Of a stretch of 12,245 nucleotides of DNA, positions 1 through 8,510 are shown one piece after another. The stretch spans positions 1 through 12,245 of the forward strand of contig CALMBE010000012.1 in assembly GCA_937860165.1 (NCBI GenBank), given 5' to 3'. This DNA is from an uncultured Planctomycetaceae bacterium (GTDB taxonomy: Bacteria > Planctomycetota > Planctomycetia > Pirellulales > Lacipirellulaceae). Position numbers and translations under genes: made by a program. The notes under the pieces were generated by a model that saw only the letters and a program-made list of their open reading frames with translations, made no database searches and was not told the DNA's origin. Each line of letters opens with the position of its first letter. Position 1 is the first letter of the stretch.

Positions 1-3000
1 CGGCGATGTCGTCTTCCAGCGTAAAATTGGATAGATACCCATTGAAATACAAGGGTGACTTACCCTGTTTGCGTATTGCGATGGTATGCCGACCAGCCGC
101 AAGTTCCTCGCCCGTCAGGACGAGTTTATTCTCGAACGTGAAGAGATTCTCCTTGGTAATCGCTACCGATTTTCGCTGCTGACCGTCGATCCACACCTCC
201 ACTTTAAGGTCCGGCTCGGCTTCGCCTGTGGCTTTCAAATATCCGGCAAAGGCTTCTACCACCAGGGCAGTATCGCGAGTGCTATTCCAAGAAGAAGCGT
301 GCTTGCGGTTGTTGAGAAGGTATTTTACCAACCGCGACGCAACCGGGTCTTGAGGATCATTCGCTACCAGCAATTTGAGAAAATAAGCGTGGGCCTCGAA
401 CTCGCTGCCGTACCAGTACCACCAACCGCTCGCAGGAAGTTCGAGCCACGCGGTTTGATTTTCGTCGTCCTGCCGCACGTATTGCCGCAAATTGCGGAGT
501 ACCATGGCCAGCTTCTCCGTTTCCTTTTGAACTTCTAGACCAATCCCAAAAGTTGCCAGACTGGACACAGCAAGCTTCGTGCGATCACGGTAAAGGAAGT
601 CACACATCTTGCCCATGGTGCTGCTGGTAGGTTGATCACCCCCCCTTTCCGCGAGAACCATGTAGACCAAGGCGTCGAGATCGTCAGCAGCAGATTTCGA
701 GGGTTGCTGGCTGCGTTCTTTAACGGGTAACTGTTGGTCGGCAAGGTATCGTTCGATGAGTCGCACATGTTCAGTTTGATAACTCTCTAGCCAACTAAGA
801 CCTCGCTCCAATACGCCCGGCACCATTGCGACTCCATTCTCTTGGGCAACCAAAAGCCCATGAACTACGACCGCCGTTGTGTGGGGGGTGCTCTGCTCGC
901 CGTAGCCGCTAAACCATCCCCAACCACCATCGGCTAGCTGCATTTCCGTCAGTCGATTGACTCCGGCTTTAACCACGGTATTGAGTTCCGCATCATCGAA
1001 AACAGGGTTGCGTTCGAACCGTTGCCAACCAGTACCACGTATGGGATCGTCGCCGATCTCTTGGGCGTTGAGATTCGTCCGTTTGTCGCGGATCGCCGCT
1101 AAATCAATCCCCATCTTCCGCAGTGTTTGCTGGGTAATAACCGCCGGCAGAAACCGATTGAGCGTCTGCTCGGTGCAACCGTAAGGGTAATCAATCAAGT
1201 AAGGGAGCGAATCGACCATCGCACCTGCTAGAGTAGGGGTGTAGCGAACTTCCAGCCTTGTCTGTTCGGCACGCCTTTCGGCTGGGACGGCAATGGTGAA
1301 CTCGCTGGAAGTCTCCTCAGGAGCAATCACTCCCGAGGTGGAATCGGTCTTAAGCATCCCGTGAACCAACGCGGGAAAACTCATTTGCATGGCGTCGGAC
1401 TCTTCGTCGGTGCGGGCCGACATGCGAATCGTCGCTGTCCCCTGGCCGATTACTTTAACCCGCCAATCAACGCGTTTCTCACCGTTGGAAGCGATTGTTA
1501 CTAACTGCTCCAAATCTGTCGGACCACGAAGCGTGTTTCCTTCCAATTCCAATCGCACTCGGACCTCTTTGTCGCTGGGCAAATAATTGTGGACATTGGC
1601 CGAAAGGACCACCTCATCGCGTTCGACGAAGAATCGCGGAGATTGCAGCCGCACGATGAGATTCTTTCGCGTGACTACCTCGGCCGATCCCTCACCAACC
1701 TGAGTGCCATGCCCCATACCCCAGGCTTTGATCTTCCAACTTGTGAGATTCTCGGGCATGGGGAAACGAACCTCGGCCAGCCCTTCCGCATTGGTTTCCA
1801 GGGTTCCCTTCCAGAAAGCGGTGTCGGCAAAGTTTTGGCGAATCACGGGCTCTACCAAGGCAGCGCCCCCAGTGCTATTGGACCGAGAACCATCAAGTAC
1901 CGCTAGTTTTTCCCCAGCAAAGTCTCCGCCCTCGGCCATCGCGGCGGCCATGGGAGCGTTCTCAGCGAATCGAGCGCCAAGCATGAGTCGTCGATCACCG
2001 CTGCGATCGCGACTGAACCATTCCTTGTTCTTGTTACTGGGAATCTCATCAACCACCGAATCTCCAAAAATCCCTAGTAGCCCCATCCCCGGCTTGTTGG
2101 GTTCATCGAGCACCGAGGAATACTCTTCGAGGTTGGTTTCTCCCTGAGACTGATGACTCCGCCTCCACTTCCAGAAATACTCGCGAATGTCGATAACATT
2201 GGAACCTCCCGAGATATACTCCAACGATTTGTCGTAGACAGCCAGCGCTAGCGAACCAAGAAACGGTTTTCCGGACAAGTCAGAAAGTTTTAGGACAACG
2301 GTGGCTTCTTGTCCTGGGAGATATGCGACCGTGTTGGGAACCACCTCGAGATTGAGTACACGCTGCTGGGGCGGAACAAATAGTTCACGGACTAAAGAGT
2401 GAACCCGACCACCGTGAACCGTGACTGCCTCAACAAAAAAGTTAGGAGTGTCACGCGGTAGGACGTCGACTTCGACAACCGTACTTTTCCCCTTGAGTGT
2501 CACCAATTGAGGAGGTTGATAGACCCCATTGGCAGGACGCACAAATAAAAGCACAACGGAATTAAGCTGATTTGTATTAATTTGTAACGCGGCTTTTTCA
2601 CTAGGCTGATAATCACGGCGATCGGGGATGACCTCCAAGTCGTTGAACTGAAAAGGCGCGCCGTCAAAGGTGGGCCCGGCAATCGTAAACACATGCCCGC
2701 CCTCTTCGGTGTGATTATTGCCATCGTTTAGTTCATAAGCCAGCCGGTATTGGCCTGGATTGGCTGCTTTAATCGGCAACTCTGCTTGGCCAGTTTCCCC
2801 CAGGTCGAGTTCCCATTTTCCCGCCTCGGTTTCTACCGGTTTACCGTCTTCGTAAACAATTTGGAGAAGTCGCAGGATGCCTTTGCCAGTCACCGGTTTC
2901 CCAGCGAGTGTTCGGGCGGCGGTGCCCACCGTCACGGTGTCGTTCATCCGATAGTGCCCCCGATCAGTCCAAACCACGACCTGAAACGGCTTCCTCGCTA

Positions 3001-5707
3001 CCAGCACTTGTCCCGTGCCGACAATCGTACGACGCGATGCATCGACGACTTCCACTTGGATTTCGTAGCTGTGATCTTCATCGGGATGAAACTGTTTTGC
3101 CGCGGCGGTATCAAACTCAATGTCAACTGTTCCTTCGGGACCGATGGCAATTTCTTGTTCAACCACGAGTTCGGGTGGGGTAGGTGCGCGCCAGAACCAC
3201 CAGGGATACGGAGCAATACATCCCCAGCGAGACCAACCTGGATACCAGGAGTACTCTTGCGAGAACCAACCATAGCCCGCCCCATAAAGCCAATCCCAAG
3301 GCGATGGGGGATACCAATGCTGTTGGTGACTGGTGCGCAAGACTTTGTAATGGAGACGTGCCTCAGTCACAGGCGATCCGAAATAATACCGGGCCGAGAT
3401 CTTCGCGTTGACTTTGTCACCCAAAATCACGGGGGACTTGGGGGCTTCGACGGTCACTTCAAATTCAGGTTTCTTATATTCTTCAACGCGAAATGTTCCC
3501 CCTCCATGATTAACCACATTGATTTGGTATTGCCCCAGGATCGCTCCCTCGGGAACCTGCCATTCGCCCGTCAATCCTCCGTAAAGGTCGGACGTAAGTT
3601 GGGTGCTGTAGGCTTTTTCGTTCTGGGGATCACGAATTTCAATCTGAAACGTCTTCGCCGCAAACTGCGATTCGTCGGCCATGTCATACTGAGCATGAGC
3701 GACCCAAAACTTGTAATACAGCTTCTGCTCAGGGCGATAAACAGGACGGTCGGTGATCGAGAATACCTTTACTTGTTGGTAGATTTGATCGTAATAGTCC
3801 CCGCTCCAGATATTGCGGAAACCGAGATACGCAAACCGCCCTTGGGGCGTCGTGGCAACTGCCAACCATTGATGCCGACGGTTCGTTTCATCGGCATCGA
3901 TGGTCGTCAGGCCACTTTCGTCGGTTAGCTCCGCAAAGTTCTTGGTTTCGATCCGAAAGCGATTGCCTTCGAGCTGCTCTTGCCAGTAGCCGAAGAATTC
4001 TACATTGCACTGCGGAATTGGCTGGCCCGTAGCCGCATCGGCGACGTAATACAACGATTTCCCTTCGACTGGTTTTTTTACGATCGCGGTATCGTTGAGC
4101 CAGAGCACGATCCTTGTCGAATTTCCTCCGATCACTTTGGAAGTCACCAAATAGGCCCCAGGCTTCTGCAGGGGTGTGGTCACGGTCGTGCGACGATCAA
4201 AGTGATTGTCCAGCGGATCGAGATCCAAACTCCAGCGAGCCACTTCGGCTCCCACATATTTGTGCTGCTCTTTTTGGACCAAACGATATCCAAGGCTCTC
4301 GATCTGGAGTTGATTCCAATCGAGTTTTTCTGGGTTTTGCTTGAGATATGTCTTTACATCGTCGAGCAGTTGTTGCACCTCAATCCGACGGGCCACGAAT
4401 TCCACTCGCTTGGCGTTGCGATATCGAAATTCGATCGTCGCGCCCATGCCTGCGGGTTGAGAAGCGACCGGCTCGAACCGCCCCCACATTCCCGTAATTT
4501 GCGCAAGCTGGTCTCGTGCAACTTGCTGACTTCCGCCGCGCTCGGAAAGTTGCTTCCAGTAGTGGGCTGCCCTCGCATATTGGCGACGATTCTCGAACAG
4601 ATTAGCCAGCTCCGTGGTCGCCTGCTCCCACAGACCCAGCCCTTCTCCCTCCTGTGCGTTGAGTTGCTCGGCAGCAACTTGTTCGTAGAGTTTGATGAAA
4701 TTTTGTTCGTCTGGAAGCTCGAAACGGCGAATTCCCGTGGCGAGTCGGGCAATCGTTTCCTGATCTCCCAGGGTATGCAACTCAAAAGTTCCCGACTGCT
4801 GCTCGGCATCAGTTTCCGAATGCTGACGGCCGAACCACCAACCGTAGTCGGCCAAAGTTTGCTCTCCAAACTGAGATCTCAGGAATCCTGCGCGAATCCG
4901 CGATACCTGTGAGTGCCGTTCAGGCTGCCAATCAACTAGTTCCTGCAATATCCACCGCCAACGCTCCCCATCGTTCTGGGATTTCTCCCACGATACGGGA
5001 ATTGAGTAAAAAACTGGATTCCCCGCGGCATCCACGGGTGCGCCGATCCATTGTCGGCCGTAGTTCCAGCCTTCCTCATACTCGGGCAAGACCGCGAGAT
5101 CAGTAAGTTCCTGTAAACGCCAAGCCCCATGCGTTTGAACCGACCACATCACACTCGCAAAACCTTCGAGCAACTGGTAAGCGTCGTCGGACTTCAAGTC
5201 AACTGGGACTGACTTCTCGGAAAGAATCTCATGTGCTTGCAAGAAGACTTGCAGTGCGCGAACTCGATCGCGCCCGAGCGCATTGGCCACTCGACCCTGT
5301 CCGCCCCTTTGTGGCCCCCGCTGAAACTCACCAGCGACAATCGTGCCGAAGTGCCCCAGATTCGATATTTCGCGGGCAACCGCTGCTAACACACGCCAGT
5401 TTTTGGCGTGCCGTTTAACGGTTGACTCGAGAACAGCATCCATTTCCTGTTCGCGGTTCAATTGCCGATAGCACTCGACCGACTTTTGAATCGCCTGAAT
5501 CAAGTCTTTAGATTCCGCTTGAGGTTCGGCGACGATTTCCTGAAAAGCGCTCAGGGCTTCTTGATAGTTACCTTGGGTAAACAGTTCCGTCGCACGATTC
5601 AGCGGGGTATCGAGTTCGGCGCCCACCGTAGCGGCGGCGCAGACCAAGACACAGAGGCTGCCGAAAACCGCGCGGCACAGCATTTCAAACCATTGGGGAG
5701 GAATCAT
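1..5707 (-). CDS. Alpha-2-macroglobulin family protein with thioester motif, secreted; C-terminus off the left edge
   Basis: The minus-strand frame is open from ATG 5707 to the window edge, giving at least 1902 residues with no stop or frameshift. Residues 1-30 look like a type I signal peptide (hydrophobic stretch about 13-27, cleavage near V-G-A/E31). No Cys follows a proper lipobox, so it is probably not a lipoprotein, unlike E. coli YfhM. Residues about 35-130 are helical and TPR-like. An MG2-type motif with Y-R-P lies near 652-660, the family motif EEYKKPEFEV is at 742-751, and R-x-N-F-A-D-T-A-F-W near 1290 marks the A2M domain. A PRFFVE-like segment is near 1357-1362. The thioester motif is GCTEQ, with Cys1511 and Gln1514, followed by a thioester-domain repeat DGGWGWFSG near 1593. 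An aromatic-rich insert occupies 794-846. The family traps proteases by covalent thioester attachment; a periplasmic or envelope-defence role is inferred. In many bacteria it pairs with penicillin-binding protein 1C, but no such gene is visible here. Confidence 0.95.
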   Translation of the reverse strand, partial: MIPPQWFEMLCRAVFGSLCVLVCAAATVGAELDTPLNRATELFTQGNYQEALSAFQEIVAEPQAESKDLIQAIQKSVECYRQLNREQEMDAVLESTVKRHAKNWRVLAAVAREISNLGHFGTIVAGEFQRGPQRGGQGRVANALGRDRVRALQVFLQAHEILSEKSVPVDLKSDDAYQLLEGFASVMWSVQTHGAWRLQELTDLAVLPEYEEGWNYGRQWIGAPVDAAGNPVFYSIPVSWEKSQNDGERWRWILQELVDWQPERHSQVSRIRAGFLRSQFGEQTLADYGWWFGRQHSETDAEQQSGTFELHTLGDQETIARLATGIRRFELPDEQNFIKLYEQVAAEQLNAQEGEGLGLWEQATTELANLFENRRQYARAAHYWKQLSERGGSQQVARDQLAQITGMWGRFEPVASQPAGMGATIEFRYRNAKRVEFVARRIEVQQLLDDVKTYLKQNPEKLDWNQLQIESLGYRLVQKEQHKYVGAEVARWSLDLDPLDNHFDRRTTVTTPLQKPGAYLVTSKVIGGNSTRIVLWLNDTAIVKKPVEGKSLYYVADAATGQPIPQCNVEFFGYWQEQLEGNRFRIETKNFAELTDESGLTTIDADETNRRHQWLAVATTPQGRFAYLGFRNIWSGDYYDQIYQQVKVFSITDRPVYRPEQKLYYKFWVAHAQYDMADESQFAAKTFQIEIRDPQNEKAYSTQLTSDLYGGLTGEWQVPEGAILGQYQINVVNHGGGTFRVEEYKKPEFEVTVEAPKSPVILGDKVNAKISARYYFGSPVTEARLHYKVLRTSHQQHWYPPSPWDWLYGAGYGWFSQEYSWYPGWSRWGCIAPYPWWFWRAPTPPELVVEQEIAIGPEGTVDIEFDTAAAKQFHPDEDHSYEIQVEVVDASRRTIVGTGQVLVARKPFQVVVWTDRGHYRMNDTVTVGTAARTLAGKPVTGKGILRLLQIVYEDGKPVETEAGKWELDLGETGQAELPIKAANPGQYRLAYELNDGNNHTEEGGHVFTIAGPTFDGAPFQFNDLEVIPDRRDYQPSEKAALQINTNQLNSVVLLFVRPANGVYQPPQLVTLKGKSTVVEVDVLPRDTPNFFVEAVTVHGGRVHSLVRELFVPPQQRVLNLEVVPNTVAYLPGQEATVVLKLSDLSGKPFLGSLALAVYDKSLEYISGGSNVIDIREYFWKWRRSHQSQGETNLEEYSSVLDEPNKPGMGLLGIFGDSVVDEIPSNKNKEWFSRDRSGDRRLMLGARFAENAPMAAAMAEGGDFAGEKLAVLDGSRSNSTGGAALVEPVIRQNFADTAFWKGTLETNAEGLAEVRFPMPENLTSWKIKAWGMGHGTQVGEGSAEVVTRKNLIVRLQSPRFFVERDEVVLSANVHNYLPSDKEVRVRLELEGNTLRGPTDLEQLVTIASNGEKRVDWRVKVIGQGTATIRMSARTDEESDAMQMSFPALVHGMLKTDSTSGVIAPEETSSEFTIAVPAERRAEQTRLEVRYTPTLAGAMVDSLPYLIDYPYGCTEQTLNRFLPAVITQQTLRKMGIDLAAIRDKRTNLNAQEIGDDPIRGTGWQRFERNPVFDDAELNTVVKAGVNRLTEMQLADGGWGWFSGYGEQSTPHTTAVVVHGLLVAQENGVAMVPGVLERGLSWLESYQTEHVRLIERYLADQQLPVKERSQQPSKSAADDLDALVYMVLAERGGDQPTSSTMGKMCDFLYRDRTKLAVSSLATFGIGLEVQKETEKLAMVLRNLRQYVRQDDENQTAWLELPASGWWYWYGSEFEAHAYFLKLLVANDPQDPVASRLVKYLLNNRKHASSWNSTRDTALVVEAFAGYLKATGEAEPDLKVEVWIDGQQRKSVAITKENLFTFENKLVLTGEELAAGRHTIAIRKQGKSPLYFNGYLSNFTLEDDIA

Positions 5708-5714
5708 CCAGATG

Positions 5715-5722
5715 CTTTCCTT
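5715..5722 (-). promoter_or_regulatory. Ribosome binding site of the macroglobulin gene
   Basis: Read on the minus strand, AAGGAAAG ends 7 bases before ATG 5707. The other possible start, Met9 (ATG 5683), gives a shorter signal peptide and has no purine-rich site before it. This favours the first ATG. Confidence 0.6.
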
Positions 5723-5891
5723 GTTGATGTTGTCTATCGAATGTCCGTCTCACACGATTCAGCCGAGCTCTCACAAGTGTGTTCTACGCCAGAACATGCC
5801 CGATGGTCCACCCGAGTGCCTCGACCTGGCAGAATTAACCTGCATATTCGACGTATTCCGAACGACAAAAGTTCCCCACCTCAGCTTGGAA

Positions 5892-5918
5892 AGAATATTC
5901 TGTTGCATTTTCGCAACA
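5892..5918. repeat. Palindrome plus adjoining hairpin in the divergent spacer
   Basis: The self-complementary 10-mer agaatattct (5892-5901) abuts a stem tgttgc/gcaaca (5901-5906 and 5913-5918) with loop attttc. It lies about 130 bp upstream of the sugar transferase start and about 190 bp upstream of the macroglobulin start. An operator is possible, but so is chance, since neither arm is long. Confidence 0.35.
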
Positions 5919-6045
5919 CCTATTACCGGACTCGAAATATCCCCACCGTTCAGCCAGGTAGAACGTAAACTTCGTTAAATCAGCAGTTCCATGTGTGGCG
6001 TTCTGCAATCTCATGACCTTCCTATCACAACCGACCTGACCCACC

Positions 6046-7458
6046 ATGGTTTCAACTTCCCAATACCAGGTTCGGACCCACCACTCGCTTGTGGGAATCA
6101 TCTATCGACTTCTGGATGCCCTAGCCGTTGTGGGTGGCGCGTGTGTGGCCCTTCGATTCACGCCCGATACCTCGGGACAATCCCTGGCGGTGATTGCAGC
6201 GACCACGCTCCTGGTACACCACATTGCGTCGGAGATTAGTGGTCTGTACCGAAGTTGGCGAGGTTCGCGGATTGGCTTGGAAATTGGTTGCTTGGGTCTG
6301 AACTGGATGATTACTTCTCCTTTGGTCTTGGGGGCAGGATTACTCACTCAGCTCAATGCCCATTTCAGCTACGAATCTAAACTCATCTGGTTGATTGCCA
6401 CGCCGCTCGCCATGGGTAGTTCGCGTGTGTTCCTGAGAATTGTACTCAAGGGTCTGCGCAAACGTGGTTTCAACATCCAACGATTTGCCATCTGTGGACT
6501 AAATAACTTGGGGCTCCAACTTGCCGAAAACATTCAAGCATCGCCCGAACTTGGACTGGAATTCATTGGCTTCTTCGACGATCGCCCTTCGCACCGACTG
6601 CGCGAGGTAGTCGGTCACGAGCTTCCCAGCGCTGGCACCCTGCGAGGGCTGGCGGAAAAGGCCCGCAATGGGGAGATCGATATGGTGTTTATTACATTTC
6701 CGATGCGCGCCGAAAAACGCATCCGCGATTACCTCAGCACGCTCAGTGACACTACTGCGTCGGTCTACATTGTTCCTGATTTTTTCGTTTTTCAAATGCT
6801 CCATGCTCGCTGGAATCAAATCAACGGCTTGCCAGTCGTGAGTGTTTATGAGACCCCGATCACGGGAATCGACGGCGTGATCAAGCGCGGCTTCGACCTG
6901 TTGGTAGGTTCCCTGCTCCTGGTGCTGCTTGCGATTCCACTGGCCTTGATTGCAGCCGCAGTGAAATGGAGTTCTCCGGGACCCGTATTTTTCCGACAAC
7001 AGCGTTACGGATTGATGGGGGAGGAAATTCGGGTCTGGAAATTCCGATCCATGCGGATTTGCGAAGATGGTCCCGTGGTCCGGCAAGCCACCCAGAACGA
7101 CGACCGTGTTACGCCCATTGGCCGACTGCTCAGAAAAACCTCACTCGATGAATTGCCGCAATTGTTCAATGTGGTGGCGGGCAGCATGTCGCTCGTAGGG
7201 CCTCGGCCCCACGCCTCGGCCCACAACGAGCAATATCGCTTGTTGATCGACGGCTATATGCTCCGCCACAAAGTTAAGCCCGGCATCACGGGTCTGGCCC
7301 AGGTAAACGGCTCCCGGGGCGAAACAGAGACCCTGGACAAGATGGAACGCCGGATCGAATTCGATCACCGCTACATCCGTGAATGGACTCCGTGGTTAGA
7401 CCTCAAAATCCTGGCAAAAACTGTCCTGGTACTCCTGCGACCCCACAATGTGTATTGA
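6046..7458 (+). CDS. Undecaprenyl-phosphate sugar-1-phosphate transferase (WcaJ-like exopolysaccharide initiator)
   Basis: This 470-residue membrane enzyme is of the polyprenyl glycosylphosphotransferase type. It would move a hexose-1-phosphate from a nucleotide sugar to the polyprenyl-phosphate carrier at the cytoplasmic face, the first step of exopolysaccharide or O-unit assembly. Hydrophobic segments lie near residues 13-37, 45-60, 82-101 and 112-131. A Rossmann-like CoA_binding_3 region follows (about 145-265; the usual GxGxxG loop reads GLNNLG at 151-156). A fifth membrane segment is at 284-307. The C-terminal sugar-transferase domain begins at KRGFDLL (280-286) and contains PGPVFFRQQR (311-320), WKFRSM (331-336), the catalytic-type Asp368-Glu369 in SLDELPQ, SLVGPRPH (382-389) and KPGITGLAQVNG (411-422). 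The length is normal for the family. The start has no clear Shine-Dalgarno site, but it gives a sensible N-terminus. The sugar cannot be told from sequence. No other glycan genes are in the window, so it may act alone or with a distant locus. Confidence 0.93.
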   Translation: MVSTSQYQVRTHHSLVGIIYRLLDALAVVGGACVALRFTPDTSGQSLAVIAATTLLVHHIASEISGLYRSWRGSRIGLEIGCLGLNWMITSPLVLGAGLLTQLNAHFSYESKLIWLIATPLAMGSSRVFLRIVLKGLRKRGFNIQRFAICGLNNLGLQLAENIQASPELGLEFIGFFDDRPSHRLREVVGHELPSAGTLRGLAEKARNGEIDMVFITFPMRAEKRIRDYLSTLSDTTASVYIVPDFFVFQMLHARWNQINGLPVVSVYETPITGIDGVIKRGFDLLVGSLLLVLLAIPLALIAAAVKWSSPGPVFFRQQRYGLMGEEIRVWKFRSMRICEDGPVVRQATQNDDRVTPIGRLLRKTSLDELPQLFNVVAGSMSLVGPRPHASAHNEQYRLLIDGYMLRHKVKPGITGLAQVNGSRGETETLDKMERRIEFDHRYIREWTPWLDLKILAKTVLVLLRPHNVY

Positions 7459-7682
7459 AGCGACCTTTGCCGCAGTGAGTTCCACGGACGAGCGGTGGAT
7501 TTCTGCCTAATATAGCTGCACGTTCCCGCGTGGCAAATTAGTGCCGTGCCTAATGGCACGCCCAGAGCGAATTGGGTATCATGGCGTCGGCCCGTGGCGG
7601 ACATCGATTCAACAGTATATCGAGCCTGCCGATTGGTGAGTCCAACTGCCAGTTTCTCTTACTCCAATTCACGATTACACTC
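7459..7682. other. Intergenic region before the nucleoside-salvage cluster
   Basis: These 224 bp separate the sugar transferase from deoC and probably contain the cluster promoter. A TAATAT box (7508-7513) could serve as a -10, but no well-spaced -35 is apparent. The stretch 7581-7682 is open in the deoC frame from an ATG at 7581, but the encoded 34 residues do not resemble any DeoC N-terminus. It is therefore treated as untranslated leader. Confidence 0.5.
7545..7560. repeat. Short perfect hairpin cgtgcc-taat-ggcacg
   Basis: A 6-bp perfect stem with a 4-base loop lies 87 bp after the sugar transferase stop and 122 bp before the deoC start. No T-run follows on the plus strand, so it is not a classical intrinsic terminator. 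It may be a regulatory hairpin in the deoC leader or a remnant of a dispersed palindrome. Confidence 0.4.
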
Positions 7683-8405
7683 ATGCCTTCCTCCGTCGTT
7701 TCATTGATAGATCACGCCGTATTGAGTCCCACACAGACTGATATCGATCTCCGCGATGCGTGCGAGATGTGTATCGAAGTCGGCACTGCAAGTGTGTGCG
7801 TGAAACCCTCGATGGTGGTACTCGCCAGCGAACTGCTGGCAGGTTCGGCGGTGGTCCCCAGTACGGTGATTGGCTTTCCGCACGGGGGAACGACGACAGG
7901 GGCAAAAGTTCGCGAAACTGAGATTGCCTGCCGCGAAGGGGCCCGAGAGGTCGACATGGTGGTTAATCTCGGGCGTGTGATGCAACAAGATTGGGCGTAC
8001 GTCGAGTCGGACATTCGCTCCGTAATCGATGTTGCCCGCGCTGCCGGGGTGATCACCAAAGTGATTTTTGAAACGGGGCTATTGCCAAACGACGGCTTGA
8101 AAATTCGTTTATGCGAGATTTGCGAATCTGCCGGTGCCGCTTTTGTTAAAACTAGTACGGGTTTTGGCTACCTAAAAGCAGCCGACGGCACCTTGCAGGC
8201 CACGGGAGCCACGGAGCACGACATCCAACTGATGCGGGCCCATGTCAGTGAGCGCGTGCAAGTGAAAGCATCCGGAGGCATTCGCAATTACGCCGACGCC
8301 CTGCGATTTGTCGAACTGGGTGCCACTCGCCTAGGAACCAGCGGCACCCTGGCGATCACCCATGGCGAACAAGGCCAACACGCGGAAAACACCGGCGCTT
8401 ATTAA
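7683..8405 (+). CDS. deoC: Deoxyribose-phosphate aldolase DeoC
   Basis: This class I aldolase splits 2-deoxyribose-5-phosphate into glyceraldehyde-3-phosphate and acetaldehyde, the last step of deoxynucleoside catabolism in the cytoplasm. The 240-residue product begins MPSSVVSLIDHAVL, matching the family's usual start (IDHTxL type). Key residues are visible: the Schiff-base lysine Lys156 in AAFVKTSTGFG, the second lysine Lys195 in VKASGGIRN, Asp91 in VDMVVN, and the phosphate-binding tail GTSGT (218-222). In-frame starts at 7572 (TTG) and 7581 (ATG) would add over 30 residues with no family similarity, so 7683 is preferred even though no ribosome site is seen before any of them. It is separated by 197 bp from the phosphorylase genes that supply its pathway, so it may be in the same transcript or have its own promoter. 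Confidence 0.95.
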   Translation: MPSSVVSLIDHAVLSPTQTDIDLRDACEMCIEVGTASVCVKPSMVVLASELLAGSAVVPSTVIGFPHGGTTTGAKVRETEIACREGAREVDMVVNLGRVMQQDWAYVESDIRSVIDVARAAGVITKVIFETGLLPNDGLKIRLCEICESAGAAFVKTSTGFGYLKAADGTLQATGATEHDIQLMRAHVSERVQVKASGGIRNYADALRFVELGATRLGTSGTLAITHGEQGQHAENTGAY

Positions 8406-8438
8406 GAGTTTACCACGAAACACACTAAACCAAAGGTG

Positions 8439-8480
8439 TAAGTCGTTAGTCATAAGTCGTTAGTGGGGTCAGTGGTCAGT
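8439..8480 (+). repeat. Short direct and tandem repeats (taagtcgttagt x2, ggtcagt x2)
   Basis: The 12-mer taagtcgttagt occurs at 8439-8450 and 8453-8464 (14-bp period). It is followed by ggtcagt at 8467-8473 and again at 8474-8480. These are slippage-prone simple repeats within the inverted-repeat element. Confidence 0.7.
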
Positions 8481-8498
8481 AACAAGAGGTATTTTCTT

Positions 8499-8510
8499 GC
8501 CGCTAGCGGC
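8499..8510. repeat. Perfect 12-bp palindrome gccgctagcggc
   Basis: A fully self-complementary GC-rich 12-mer, able to form a small hairpin with a 4-bp stem. It lies near the middle of the inverted-repeat element. The following bases (ttagcacttt) are only mildly T-rich, so termination would be weak at best. Confidence 0.55.

Larger units (their letters stand above)
5708..6045. other. Divergent intergenic region (338 bp)
   Basis: This spacer separates the macroglobulin (leftward) from the sugar transferase (rightward) and should hold both promoters. No convincing -35/-10 pair could be assigned by eye. Visible structure includes a perfect 10-bp palindrome, agaatattct (5892-5901), directly followed by a hairpin (5901-5918). 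Short reading frames of 82-88 codons exist on both strands, but none has a recognisable product or ribosome site, so no gene is called here. Confidence 0.6.

Noticed and set aside
2750..3928. Plus-strand open frame of 392 codons
   Set aside because: It lies antisense to the macroglobulin, whose frame shows family motifs throughout. The translated product has no recognisable domain and is rich in residues expected from a shadow frame.
3980..4912. Plus-strand open frame of 310 codons
   Set aside because: Also antisense to the macroglobulin N-terminal half, with no recognisable motif and no ribosome site.
5712..5978. Plus-strand 88-codon frame in the divergent spacer
   Set aside because: Composition and sequence look random, no ribosome site precedes it, and it sits where the promoters of both flanking genes should be.
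5835..6101. Minus-strand 88-codon frame in the divergent spacer
   Set aside because: It overlaps the start of the sugar transferase and has no recognisable product or ribosome site.
7481..7499. Possible terminator after the sugar transferase (tccac/gtgga stem)
   Set aside because: The stem is only 5 bp with a 9-base loop and is followed by a short ATTTCT rather than a T-run, so it is too weak to call.
7572..7682. N-terminal extension of DeoC
   Set aside because: The added residues do not match any DeoC N-terminus; the family-like start is at 7683.
8439..8480. CRISPR-like repeat array
   Set aside because: The repeats are 12 and 7 bp with almost no spacer and only two copies each; they are simple direct repeats.
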